64,000 nt of DNA from Bathymodiolus brooksi (taxonomy: Eukaryota; Mollusca; Bivalvia; Mytilida; Modiolidae): the NCBI GenBank assembly GCA_963680875.1, contig OY804583.1, positions 36,073,331 to 36,137,330 on the forward strand. Direction: 5' to 3'. Numbering within the stretch: position 1 is the stretch's first letter; each line of letters opens with the position of its first letter. The position numbers and the translations under genes were made by a program. The notes below the pieces were generated by a model, which was not told the origin of the DNA, did not search any database, and saw only the letters and a list, made by a program, of their open reading frames with translations. Shown piece by piece: positions 46,499-59,540 of the stretch.

Positions 46499-48029
46499 GG
46501 CTGTATCCCGGAACGCCAACATTTTGAAAGATCAAAGAAAGTTGTCCTCCCTAATTAAGAGGGATTAAGGGGTTCCATTAAGGGTGGATGATCAGAGCAA
46601 TCACAGGTAAATAAAGGTAAATTTGATTCTCTTATTTGTATTTTCTATATAAATGGAATCAAATAAAATACGAAAACATAATAATCAATGAATATTTATT
46701 ATTAAATTTTAAAACTATAATATAAGCACACATGAAATATGAAAAAAATAATAATGAATATTTATTATTAAATTTTAAAACTATATATAAGCACACATGA
46801 AATATGAAAACATAATAGTTACTATTTATATTAAATTTTCAAACTATATAAGCAGACATGAATTATGAATCATAATAAAGATTCTTTTTAGACGACTTTT
46901 TAACTGTGTCAATAAAAGGTTTTATACGTATTATGTGAACTGTGATAAAATGGATCTTACCTTTTAGTTGATGAGATGATGACTTTTTAGAATTAGTGGT
47001 GAAATGTATATTTTTATATCTAAAGTAGTCAATCAGATGCGAATCTATAATTTTAATGAACTTTTTAAAAGGCGACACGGTTGGGGGAAACAGATGTGAA
47101 ATACAGCAAAGTGATATGATATACATGTACGCCAAAGACCAATTTTAGACTATCCTATTCATGTAATTAACTTTTAGCAGCAATCTGACAAATCGTAAAA
47201 TCTTAATTGTATATAGAAGGATTTTTATGCTAAGTGTGTGTGGGTAGGACTTCACTGTATATATGTGCACAAAATCGAATGGTGGAGGGAATACGAGCAC
47301 TGTACATAAACGGAGCACCTGTTCTACATACTGACGTATGGTTCTCCTACAGAGGGGGTTAACGAAGAAGAATGAATATTTATTTTTCAATTTTAAAACT
47401 ATATATATCAAATATGAAAACATAATAATAAACTTTAAAACTATTATAAGCACTACATTTTGAAATATATAAATGTCAATGATGTTGGTATTTAACTTGA
47501 ATGAGGCGCCCTTGGACCATCTGCTCTCCATATGTTAAAGTTTTAATTAATGGCTTATTTTCTTATTGGATTTTTTTTTTAAAAATACAACAAATAAATT
47601 ATAATATTTCTCATTACTTTGTCATTTTCTTTATTTCAATTTTCTTTCTAAAATGAATCACAAAAAATATATTATTCAATTTCTTATTAAATTGTCCTTT
47701 TCTTTATTTCCATTTTTCTTCATATATATATATCTTTTTTTTTTCAAATAAATCACAAAAAATATACTATTTAATTTTTTTATTAAATTTGTCCTTTTCT
47801 TTATTTCAATTTTTCTTCATATATATTTATATATTTTTTTTAATTACAAAAAATATTTTATTTCATTTCTCATTACATTTTAATCAAATTTAGCATATAA
47901 TATTTCACTTATTAATTACTTTAAAAAAACCCCCCAAAAACCAACTTTCAAGTGGCCCCAACTTAATTGCTAAAACAACAATCTACACTATATGTTGTTT
48001 TAAGAATGTTGGCGTTCCGGGAACACCCC
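46499..48029. mobile_element. 1.53-kb DNA transposon with 8-bp target duplication
   Basis: The perfect duplication AATAGGAA (46491-46498 and 48030-48037) flanks termini that share CCCGGAACGCCAACATT in inverted orientation. The outermost bases are GGCTGTAT (left) and GGGGTGTT (right, minus strand). An 8-bp duplication occurs in hAT, P and Merlin elements; the GG start leans to Merlin but is not decisive. The interior has no recognisable transposase. It holds AT-rich repeats: a block with TATTATTAAATTTTAAAACT about four times (46660-46860, 47380-47450) and a T-rich block with TTGTCCTTTTCTTTATTTC three times (47620-47820). Confidence 0.8.
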
Positions 48030-48339
48030 AATAGGAATTACCGATTAAAGAGATGTGAAATCTGATCAAATTTAGCCTGTGGCAAACACGGATTACCACG
48101 TGTCGGTATTCGATTTGTGGTTAACACAATCCAGTCATTATTCAGTACGTGTACTGAAACAGTATATTTAACATTTTATCTTCTGTTTGGCGTGTGATTG
48201 TGTCTTTTAGTAGAATAAACTTATTTCAATACAATGAGCGAACAACTATGTAGTTGAATCACGCTATTTTTGATATTTTTGTATTTTCGTGAACACTAAT
48301 TTGTAGTTTACGGAACAAGTTCGTAGGACCCGTTTTTGA

Positions 48340-49219
48340 TCCGGGAAATGTCACAATTTGGCAGCCCGCTAAGAAAAGTAGGAATGAAGTTGAATGGGAC
48401 AAATGTATTATATGCCAGGTCTCTATCCCTGAGTTACTTATTGAAATGAGAAATGTTAGTGAAAATAGCCTCATAGAAGCAATGGAAGCAGGAAGAGATG
48501 GTGTGTTTTTTTTAGTAGTACATTCTGTTTCTGATATTGATAAGCTTAGGAGTGATGATACAAGTATGCTGTACCACAGATCTTGCTATAAGACGTACAC
48601 AAGTAGACGAAATTGCAGTTTCTTCAAGGTTAAGTCGGCGGGCTCTGATCATAAACCAGACACATAACAGGTTCCCTTGTTGAACGACCAAACCGATGAC
48701 AAGTCTACAGACATTGCACTGTGCATATTCTGTGGAAAACAGACTTTTAAAAAAGACAGAAAACTCCACAAAATCAAAATTGCCGAACGCCTTCAAAATG
48801 TGAAAGACGCAGCAGAAGGACAGAATGACTACAAAATGTCTGGGTTATTGAGTAATGCAACTTTTATAGACAAGGCGGTGCATCACTCTGGGTGCATAAC
48901 TAAGTATTTGCTCACTCGTACCCCTGGTAACTCCTAAGAGTCCTTTGCAGTTTGGTTGGGAAAAAAGACAGGAATCACTCCTTCCTGTCTACTTTCAAGG
49001 TCAAATGTCATCTGACTTTTTACAAGATCTTATTTGCACTTGTAAAGGTAAAGCAGTCTGTTTAAGTGGTTGTGTGTGTTTTGAGCAAGGGTTGTCTTGC
49101 ACCGACCTTTGTCCGTGCCAAGCAGGTGAAATATGTCGCAATTAGAACACACAAATGTCCAGAAATAAAAGCATAGACGACGATGATGTGGACTTATTAC
49201 AGTTAGATGTACAGGAATG
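48340..49219 (+). pseudogene. Cys/His-rich gene with C-terminal CXC-like domain, internally deleted
   Basis: From about 48340 the plus strand reads VEWDKCIICQVSIPELLIEM, then SVSDIDKLRSDDTSMLYHRS and CYKTYTSRRN. An in-frame TAA at 48665-48667 interrupts it. The same frame goes on with STDIALCIFCGKQTFKKD and KLHKIKIAERLQNVKDAA up to 48937. After a frame change come FLQDLICTCKGKAVCLSGC, VCFEQGLSCTDLCPCQAG and EICRN, a TAG at 49143-49145, then DDDDVDLLQLDVQE to a TGA at 49219. The Cys pattern at the end resembles tesmin/TSO1-like CXC domains. Multi-copy genes in cnidarians and molluscs have this architecture (paired C-x-x-C knuckles, a long middle, CXC end) at over 1000 residues; here the middle is gone. 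Function is unknown. Confidence 0.6.
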
Positions 49220-50090
49220 AAATTGTTAAGTGAAGTCTTTAAATCTGAAAAAAAAACAAAAAAACAACAACAACAAAATAAAAACAAACAAAAAACTCAA
49301 AAAAACCCAAACAAACCTGCCAGTTGGTCTCTGATTTTGACGTGGTTGGTAGGCTTTAAACCAGCAAGAGACAGAATCCTCCTTCTTACAAACCAGATAT
49401 ACCACTCATAACAAATATTTTACAAAACATTGTGGACCAACGTCACCTCCTCCCATTTTACATTTATTGTTTAATACTATAATATCATACATTCCGGTTC
49501 CATGGAATTATTTTCCATTAAATTATTTTCATCCAATGTTTATCAACTAAGTTTCCCGCCAGAGACTGAATTTTTCGTTCACTACTTGTTCAGTACTTGA
49601 TGTAGTCTTTTTTAAGCTGTTCTTATAAGGCAGAAACTTGCAGCTCGCGATACAAATGAGTTCAGGAAAGGGGAATGCTATGTTTTGAGAAATAATTTCA
49701 GCATATATTGTATACGATTCTAACATAAAATAATTTAACAAAAACCGATAAAGAATAAGGTCAATGTCACTCCTAGCTTTTAGTACCGGAAAATAATGAT
49801 TTTTTTTACCTTTCCGCGGTTACGGTACCTTGACACCCGTAAAATACAAATTAAAGGGTAACATTATATGGGGTTATAGACCTTGATCATTTCTCAACCA
49901 CTTCCGCTGTTTTTTGTATAAAAATAACGACAAATGTACGCAAGAAAGATATTGTTAAAGTCTGAAAACATTATTTTTTAAATACGGGTTTTACCTTTGA
50001 CCAAAATTATCTCATAACGTGACCACACTATATAACGACGACATCGATATTTTGATGAGTCACGTTCTGCTCTTTCCAAAGATATATAAT
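49220..50090. other. Interior of the 4.9-kb element, no gene
   Basis: It includes an A-rich tract (49240-49315) downstream of the broken Cys-rich gene and AT-rich sequence leading into the right inverted repeat. No further coding signal was seen. Confidence 0.4.
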
Positions 50091-50377
50091 TTAGCCGTGT
50101 GTCATACTATTAAGGCAAATCGGCAAAAATCGATACCCTGCTACCCTACTATGACCAGTTGACTGCCGTGTGCACACTTTCACCCATATCAGGTGAGGGC
50201 AGTCTAATTAGTACTCGATAGAAACTGATGAATTGACGACATTCGCTTATCTCCCCTGCTTCAAGGACTATTGATTCCTTTTATGTTCATTATTCTGTAT
50301 AAATTGATGTATTTTCTATAGTATTTAGAAATAGTATAATATAATGTAAATAGTTTTCTAAACTTTTTTGATGTCAA

Positions 50378-51130
50378 CATGTATTACCTAAAGCATAAAT
50401 AGAATGGTTAAATTAATATGATATGGAAATTAACTGGGTGAAATTTTTGAAAATTTGAAGAAAAGAAAAATACCTTAAGAATAAGATTTCTGAGTTTCAA
50501 TGGAAATCAATCCATAACATAGTACAAACTGAATGTAGATTAAACAGAATGGTATTATCTCAGGTTCAAAGGTTGTTGCCATTTTTGCAAAACTCATCTT
50601 GAAACACAACGTTTTTTTTATGGTTGTAAAATAATATTTCCTGTTATTCAATATATTCAAACTTTAATCTTTGATGTAAATAATATAAAATTTGACGAAA
50701 AACCAGTATGATTTCAGGTTAAGGTAAGGGTACCGAAAAGGCGGTAATTTTGGGAAATATACTTATATATGTCAATTTTGGTTGTTGTCATTTGCATATT
50801 TATTTAATTAACAGCAAAATAATCAGATTCTGGACGCCCATCAATGGGGTTCGTAATAACTATTTCGCATGTTCAATAGCGACTTCCCTTCAACCTTAAA
50901 ACAGAAGGACAATCACAAAGACAAAACGATTTTACAGTTATAGCCTTAAATGGTAAAAAAAAAACCACAAACACATTAAACAAGTGAACGCATTCTCTTG
51001 AGTCAAATAGAACTAGCCACCCGCGGCCTTGAAAATGTGCTCTATCAAGAGCAAAATTTATTGCTTGCATGCTTGACAGATAATATTCAGCAAGTTTTTT
51101 TTCTAGCTTCTGAACTGTCGATCGCGAAAA
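50378..51130 (+). mobile_element. L1/Tx1-like LINE 3' end, copy 4
   Basis: It starts with ATTACCTAAAGCATAAATAG and matches copies 1-3 through the zf-RVT-like part (50480-50700) and into the 3' non-coding part (near 51060-51130). It is dispersed from the tandem block, about 8 kb away, and starts at the same place as copy 1, suggesting a shared 5' truncation or a fixed element boundary. Confidence 0.65.
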
Positions 51131-51214
51131 ACATGTAATAGACAGGTAGCGCCCTCCCAACCAAAAAAAAAACACGTGTGAAAATCAGAAATATCCTGAT
51201 GTGGTGGAACAAAC

Positions 51215-51500
51215 TCAAAAAGTGATTTTACATTCTCTTTATTTACAGATAATATTTAACACGAGTTATTTATTGTAACATCTCCTCTGAACTGTTTGTC
51301 GAGAAAAAAAATGTACATACAGATATCATGCGTATCGTACTTGATATTCCTATTTTGATTGTTGTCAGTTGCATAGCTCTTCAACGGGGTATGCAAGTAT
51401 GCAAGTAATATTTCGCTTGCGCAATTGTGACCCCCCTCCCTCCAAACGTGTGAAAAACATAAATATTATCCTTTTGTGGTTTAAATACGAACTAACTGCG
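51215..51500 (+). repeat. Repeat shared with 38230-38520 and 40685-40970
   Basis: The block with TTTATTTACAGATAATATTT, AACACGAGTT and GGTATGCAAGTATGCAAGTA is shared by three places, each time downstream of a LINE 3' end. It is probably the distal 3' non-coding part of that LINE or a frequent companion. Confidence 0.75.
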
Positions 51501-51689
51501 TTCGTTACATGTAAGCTGTCATTCTCTATCCAGAGTTGTCGTTCCTGCTACGCTACACAACATCTCTGTCAAGATTTTTGTAAAATTTAGAAACAGTAAA
51601 AAAAATGTACTTAAAACTGTTTTAATTATTGTAAATATCAATAAAGATGGAAATAAAAACGATCACAAGTCATTTTAACACTTTAATTT

Positions 51690-52880
51690 AGTTTTTAAAT
51701 TTATTATAGGAAAACCCACTCAACACCATTCCGACTAATGTACCGTAAATAGTATGTCTTATATCTAGGACAAAATGTTGAATAAGGTTATTTGTTTTTT
51801 GTCTTCTTGCTTTGAAATTTTATTATATAAAATCTAAAATACACTGTCTTAATTAGATAGAAATAAACTAATTATTATGTTTTACAGTTTTACATAAAAC
51901 TATTTGACTTTTTTTTCGCGTTTGTTTTCCATTACCAACAATGTTGTGAAAATTCAAAATCTTGTAAAAGTTTACAAAAATGAAATTTACCATTACCCTA
52001 ATGACAAAATTACCGAACTCCGAACAATCTTCCAAAGGGAATTTCAAAATTCACAAGTATAAAAACAGACAAAATCAGTCAACAACCGGAAAACTGTGAA
52101 AACCGTAATGACCCTGATTGATGTTTATAATAAGTAAGTTCCGTTACCTTTGTGTTATTCAATGTGAAAACATATTCGTACCACTCAAATGACTGACCAG
52201 TTGACAGCTGTGTGCACACTTCCACCAATATCAGGGAAGATAGGAGAGTTTAGCATGCACTCGATAGATACTGATTAGAAAACGACATTCACTTATCTCC
52301 CCTACTTCAAGGACTATTAATTCCTTTTATGTTCATTATTCTGAATACAGTGTTATTTATTCTATAGTATTTATAAATAGTATAATATAATGTTAACAGT
52401 TTTGTAAACCGGTTGGATGTCACGAAGATATGCAACATGAAAATGGATATAAATAAATATATAAATTAATCGCTACACCACACAGTTCCTGCCAAATAAA
52501 TAAGTACATACCATAATCAACGTAATTTGAAGTAACACTGTACACATATCAGTACTGATCAATTACTAAAACCGAAACATATTAATTAAGGAACTCAAGT
52601 TCAACTATCCATAACGTCATAGTCTTAACACTACATAAGTCCAACTATCCATACGGACAGAATTACTAACACTACTTAAGTGAAGCTATCCATACGAACA
52701 GAATTACTAACATTACGAAAGTGAAGCTATCCATACGGACATAATTACTAACAATACTTAAATGAAGCTTTCCATACGGACAGAATTACTAACAATACTT
52801 AAATGAAGCTATCGATACGGACAGAATTACTAACATTACTTAAGTGAAGCTATCCAAACGGACAGAATTACTGTTAGACA
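51690..52880 (+). repeat. Dispersed repeat R1, copy c (uninterrupted)
   Basis: This copy has none of the insertions found in copies a and b, and so provides empty sites for the transposon at 32472, the SINE at 34207 and the element at 45250. Its end passes into the 42-bp repeat and then directly into satellite. Confidence 0.8.
52610..52880. repeat. About 42-bp minisatellite
   Basis: The unit AAGTGAAGCTATCCATACGG, ACAGAATTACTAACATTACT is repeated about six times. A fragment reappears inside the satellite at about 54418-54475, showing that the junction of this repeat and the satellite has been duplicated. Confidence 0.9.
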
Positions 52881-52884
52881 AAAA

Positions 52885-55800
52885 ACCAAACCAAAATACT
52901 ACCACATATTGTGTTTACTGACGGACAACAAAGACAAACCCAACCATAACGACCACATATTGTACTTACTGACTAACGACAACAATGACAAACCCAACCA
53001 TATTACGACCACATTTTGTGCTTACTGACGGACGACTAAGTACCACAAATCCAACTATAATACGATCACATATTGTGTTAACTGACTGACGAAAACGACA
53101 CACCCAAACATAATACCACCACATATTGTGTTTACTGACTGAAGCGAACATCGACAAACCTAACATTAATATGAGCACATAGTGTGTTTACTGACGGACA
53201 ACACCGACAAACCAAATCATAATACGACCACATATTGTGCTTACTGACGAACAACAAGGACAAACCTAACCATTATACGACCATATATTATGCTTACTGA
53301 CTGACGAAAACTTACATTGAACCTAGCCATAATATGATCACATATCGAGTTTACTGACTGAAACCAACAACAAACCCAACCATATTACGACCACATATTG
53401 TGCTTACCGACGGACGACTACGTACTACAAACCCAACTATAATACGATCACATATTGTGTTTACTGACTAAAAACAAGGACAAACTTAACCATTATACGA
53501 CCATATATTGTGTTTACTGACTGACAACAACTACAATAAACCCAACTATAATATGACCACATATTGAGATTACTGAGTGAAAACAACAACAAACCCTACC
53601 ATAATACCACCACATGTTGTGTTTAGTAACTGACGACAACAAAGACATACCCAATCATAATTAGACACTATATTGAGTTTCCTGACTGACGACAACGTAC
53701 GACCAACCCAACCATAATACTATCTCATATTGTGTTTACTGACGGACGACAACTATGACAAACCCAAGCATAATACGACAATACATTGGGTTTACTGATT
53801 GACGACAACGTACGACAAACCCAACAATAATACGACCACAAATTATGTTTACTGGCGACCACAATAACAACAAACTCAACTATAATACGACCACATATTG
53901 TGTTTTCTGACTGGCTACAAAAACGACAAACCAAACCATAAAGCGACTACATATTGTGTTTACTGACCGACAACAACAACGACAAACCCAACCATAATAC
54001 GACCACGCATTGTGTTTACTTACTGAAAACAACCATAAATCCAACCATATTACGACCACATGTTGTGTTTACTGACTGACGACAATAAAGACAAATAGAA
54101 CCATAATAAGACCACATATTGTGCATACTCAATGACGAGAACAAGAACAAACCCAGCCATAATGCGACCATATATTGTGTTTACTGACTGAGGAAAACAA
54201 CGAAAAACCCAACTATAATACGACGACATATTGTGTTTACAGACTGGCGAAAACAACAACAAACTCAACCATAATACGACCGCATATTGTGTTTACTAAC
54301 TGGCGACAACAACGACAAACCCAACCATAAAACGACCACATATTGTGTTTACTGACTGACGACAATGTACGACAAGCCCAACAATAATACGACCACATAT
54401 TGTGTTTACTAACTGCCGACACTACTTAAGAGAATTACTAACACTAGTTAAGTGAAGCTAACGGACATAATTACTGACAGACAACAAACCAAACCAAAAT
54501 ACTACCACATATTGTGTTTACTGACGGACAACAAAGACAAACCCAACCATAATACGACCACATACGATCACATATTGTGTTTACTGACTGACGAAGAACA
54601 AGGACAAGCCCAACCATTATACGACCATATATTGTGTTTACTGACCGACAACAACTACAATAAACCCAACCATAATATGACTACATATTGAGTTTACTGA
54701 CTGATAACAACAACAAACCCTACCATAATACGACCACATGTTGTGTTTAGTAACTGACGACAACAAAGACAGACCCAATCATAATTACACACCATATTGA
54801 GCTTCCAGACTGACGACAACGTACGACCAACCTAACCATAATACTAGTTCATATTGTGTTTACTGATGGACGACAACAATGACAAATCCAAGCATAATAC
54901 GACAATAGATTGGGTTTACTGACTGACGACAACGTACGACAAACCCAACAATAATACGACCACAAATTATGTTTACTGACGGACCACAACAACAACAAAC
55001 TCAACCATAATACGACCAAATATTGTGTTTTCAGACTGGCGAGAAAAACGACAAACCAAACCATAAAACGACTACATATTGTGTTTACTGACTGACAACA
55101 ACAACGACCATAATACGACCACGCATTGTGTTTGCATACTGAAAACAACCACAAACCCAACTATATTATTACCACATTTTGTGTTTACTGACTGACGGCA
55201 ACAACGACAAATAGAACCATAATAAGACGACATATGACGAGAACAAGACCAAACCCAGTCATAATGCGACCATATATTGTGTTTACAGACTGAGGAAAAC
55301 AACGAAAAACCCAACGATAATACGACCACATATTGTGTTTACAGACTGACAAAAACAACATCAAACTCAACTATAATACGACCACATATTGTGTTTACTA
55401 ACTGGCAACAATAACGACAAGCCCAACCATAAAACGACCACATATTGTGTTTACTGACTGACGACAGCAAAGACAAACCTAACCATAAAACGACAACATA
55501 TTGTGTTTACTGACTGACAACAACAACCACAAACTTAACGATAATACGACCACATATGATGTTCACAGACTGGCGACAGCAACGACAAACCCAACCATAA
55601 GACGACCACATATTGTGTTTACTGACTGACGACAGCAAAGACAAACCTAACCATAAAACGACAACATATTGTGTTTACTGACTGACAACAACAACCACAA
55701 ACTTAACGATAATACAACCACATATGATGTTCACAGATTGGTGACAGCAACGACAAACCCAACCATAAGACGATCACATATTGTGTTTACTGACAGACGA

Positions 55801-58064
55801 CAACAACGAGACAAACCCAAACATAATACGACCACATATTGTGTTTACTGACTGACGACAACAACGACAAACCCAACAATAATACGACCACATATTGTGT
55901 TTACTGACAGACAACAACAACAACAAACCCAACCATAATACACCCGCATATTGTGTTTATTGACAGACCAAAATAATAACAATCCAACCATAATACGACC
56001 ACATTTTGTGTTTACTAACAGACGACAACAACGACGAGCTCAATCATTATACGACTACATATTGTGTTTACTGATAGACAACAACAACAACAAACCAAAC
56101 CATAATACGACTACATATTGTGTTTACTGATAGACAACAACAACAACAAACCCAACCATAATACCACCACATATTGTGTTTACTGATAGACAACAACAAC
56201 AACAAACCAAACCATAATACCACCACATATTGTGTTTACTGATAGACAACAACAACAACAAACCAAACCATAATACCACCACATATTGTGTTTACTGATA
56301 GACAACAACAACAACAAACCAAACCATAATACCACCACATATTGTGTTTACTGATAGACAACAACAACAACAAACCAAACCATAATACCACCACATATTG
56401 TGTTTACTGATAGACAACAACAACAACAAATCAAACCATAATACCACCACATATTGTGTTTACTGATAGACAACAACAACAACAAACCAAACCATAATAC
56501 CACCACATATTGTGTTTACTGATAGACAACAACAACAACAAACCAAACCATAATACCACCACATATTGTGTTTACTGATAGACAACAACAACAACAAACC
56601 AAACCATAATACCACCACATATTGTGTTTACTGATAGACAACAACAACAACAAACCAAACCATAATACCACCACATATTGTGTTTACTGATAGACAACAA
56701 CAACAACAAACCAAACCATAATACCACCACATATTGTGTTTACTGATAGACAACAACAACAACAAACCAAACCATAATACCACCACATATTGTGTTTACT
56801 GATAGACAACAACAACAACAAACCAAACCATAATACCACCACATATTGTGTTTACTGATAGACAACAACAACAACAAACCCAACCATAATACACCCGCAT
56901 ATTGTGTTTACTGATAGACAACAACAACAACAAACCAAACCATAATACCACCACATATTGTGTTTACTGATAGACAACAACAACAACAAATCAAACCATA
57001 ATACCACCACATATTGTGTTTACTGATAGACAACAACAACAACAAACCAAACCATAATACCACCACATATTGTGTTTACTGATAGACAACAACAACAACA
57101 AACCAAACCATAATACCACCACATATTGTGTTTACTGATAGACAACAACAACAACAAACCAAACCATAATACCACCACATATTGTGTTTACTGATAGACA
57201 ACAACAACAACAAACCAAACCATAATACCACCACATATTGTGTTTACTGATAGACAACAACAACAACAAATCAAACCATAATACCACCACATATTGTGTT
57301 TACTGATAGACAACAACAACAACAAATCAAACCATAATACCACCACATATTGTGTTTACTGATAGACAGCAACAACAACAAACCAAACCATAATACCACC
57401 ACATATTGTGTTTACTGATAGACAACAACAACAACAAATCAAACCATAATACCACCACATATTGTGTTTACTGATAGACAACAACAACAACAAACCAAAC
57501 CATAATACCACCACATATTGTGTTTACTGATAGACAACAACAACAACAAATCAAACCATAATACCACCACATATTGTGTTTACTGATAGACAACAGCAAC
57601 AACAAACAAAACCATAATACCACCACATATTGTGTTTACTGATAGACAACAACAACAACAAACCAAACCATAATACACCCGCATATTGTGTTTACTGATA
57701 GACAACAACAACAACAAACCAAACCATAATACCACCACATATTGTGTTTACTGATAGACAACAACAACAACAAATCAAACCATAATACCACCACATATTG
57801 TGTTTACTGATAGACAACAACAACAACAAACCAAACCATAATACCACCACATATTGTGTTTACTGACGGACAACAACGACAACAAACCAAACCATAATAC
57901 CACCACATATTGTATTTACTGACGGACAACAACGACAAACCCAACCATAATACGACGACATATTGTGCCTACTGATTAATGACAACAATGACAAACACAA
58001 CCATTTTACGACCCATAACAATGTTTACTGACGGACGACTACGTACCACAAACCCAATTATAAT
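52885..58064 (+). repeat. 56-bp satellite, second array (about 92 monomers)
   Basis: It has the same monomer and orientation as the array at 14255-24305. The first half (to about 56040) is diverse and contains longer-range duplications (52870 and 54467, offset about 1.6 kb; 55456 and 55621, a 3-mer). From about 56040 to 57860 the monomers are almost identical (GTTTACTGATAGACAACAAC with an extended ACA tract), a recent burst. Confidence 0.97.
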
Positions 58065-59540
58065 GTAGTATTATTTCGTTCTCCATCCCAAATGAAAATA
58101 ACACATTTACTGTAGGGTTCTTCTATTTTTATTTTAGACACAATTAGTTCATATAATCTCTAATATCTAATATCCCTGCAATTAAAATAAACAATATAAA
58201 TACAAAGTCAATGAAAAGAAAGATAACTCTTTCTTATATGTTATCATAATTACAGTAAAAATACAATACAAGGTAACTCAATGTGATTACACGATTTATA
58301 TTAAAGAAATGACCTGGGGGTCATGAACTCATCAAAAGGTTTAGAGTGATGAAGCAAGCAAATACAAATACTTCTTTACGTACATATACATGTACATCTC
58401 ATAAATGTAAATAAAATATGATATTACAAATGAACAAAACTAATAAGCATCATAATATGCAAAGTTAGCATAAGCTTCTTACACCAATTAATGCAATAAG
58501 CTAAATAACTTATTAAACAAATTAATTAATAAAAGCAAAGCAAAACAAAACAAAACAAAAGCAACAGTAAAATAGAATACACTGATTCTTACCTCACATG
58601 AGGTGTAAAGGATTTCTTTATTAGATCTCCATAGCTGGATCGGTGGTGAAACCAATTCAATTTTATCTGTATAACAAAAGAGTTAGTTTACTCTGACTGT
58701 TTAATATAGTCATGACATTTTAATAAACAAAAATACACACACGACTGTATTTATAAATTACTGTTTTATAAATTATGTTTTACCATTTACTTGTTTTAAA
58801 ATCTTAACTGCTCTCACTCCTCTGACATTCTTAAGTGTAAACTTGTTAGGATAATGAATTTAATTAACAGTCCATTTGTTAATTTAAATTATCAACTTTG
58901 ATATATATAAGTATTATTCACAAAATTTAAAAGGTTTAATCTGTAGTCAAGTTTATCATTTATTTTACACTTTCAACTATCATTCAAATGACTCGTATTC
59001 AAATTTATACAATTTCATACAATCCATTGATATAGGATAAAATTATGAATACGGACATTTAGTATCATTAGAGTTTAGAAAAGAAAGTAACTGACCTTAG
59101 AAAAGAAATAAGTTCTCCAAATAGTTAGATTTTGAACTTATGAATCCCAGCTCTAAATTTCAATGTTGCACAGAAATACACCAAAAGCAATATGGTGTCC
59201 TATAGAATTTAAGACAATAGGCAAAAGAATTTACCGCCAAAATAAGAAGTGACCAATGAAGATAAAGTAATAGTGCGGTTCAACGAACCATGGATAGAAA
59301 TAGTTAGCTAAATATACATGTAGTAGAACCAGTCCGTGATTATAGCATGTCCGTCAAACAGGTATATAGTCAAATCAATTAATCAAAATAATATCAACAT
59401 ACTTAATTACACTTTGTAATTAATCTATAATAAAAGAAAGTAATTAAATAATTCCGTTTAATTAACTTATTACCAATGACAATACTGAAAAAGAATAGAA
59501 ATACAAAAACATAAAATGATTAAAATACAGACTATCACAA
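58065..59540. mobile_element. 1.48-kb insertion within the satellite
   Basis: Unrelated AT-rich sequence starts at GTAGTATTATTTCG and ends near ACAGACTATCAC, cutting a monomer between ATAAT and ACCACC. ATAAT on the left and AATAAT on the right may be a short target duplication. No inverted termini were found. No open frame longer than a candidate exon is present. Confidence 0.5.
58593..58666 (-). other. Candidate exon, 74 bp
   Basis: On the minus strand an acceptor (TTGTTATACAG) and a donor (GAG|GTAAGAATC) bound 74 bp that are open in one frame, reading KIELVSPPIQLWRSNKEILY and TSCE. Both splice sites fit the consensus. No flanking exon could be found within the window and the peptide is not one I recognise. 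It could be a chance arrangement. Confidence 0.2.

Larger units (their letters stand above)
45250..50154. mobile_element. 4.9-kb long-TIR element with nested contents
   Basis: The outer termini TCATAGTAGGGTAG are perfect inverted repeats (45250-45263 and 50141-50154). Homology continues inward through TTAATAGTATGACACACGGC (45301-; reverse at 50094-50113) and TGTCGTCGT...GTGGTCAC, so the inverted repeats are at least about 130 bp long with small gaps. The intact R1 copy near 52185 reads AAATGACTGACCAG, against AAATGAC before and CCAG after the element. A 3-bp TGA/TCA duplication is possible but not certain. Contents: a CR1-like LINE fragment, a 1.53-kb transposon and a broken Cys-rich gene. 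No transposase of the element itself was recognised. Confidence 0.75.
44810..50377 (+). repeat. Dispersed repeat R1, copy b (split by 4.9-kb element)
   Basis: The left part, about 44820-45249, and the right part, 50155-50377, match consecutive parts of R1 copy c (51745-52390). The two parts join exactly at the ends of the TIR element. At 50378 the R1 match stops and LINE copy 4 begins. Confidence 0.8.
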
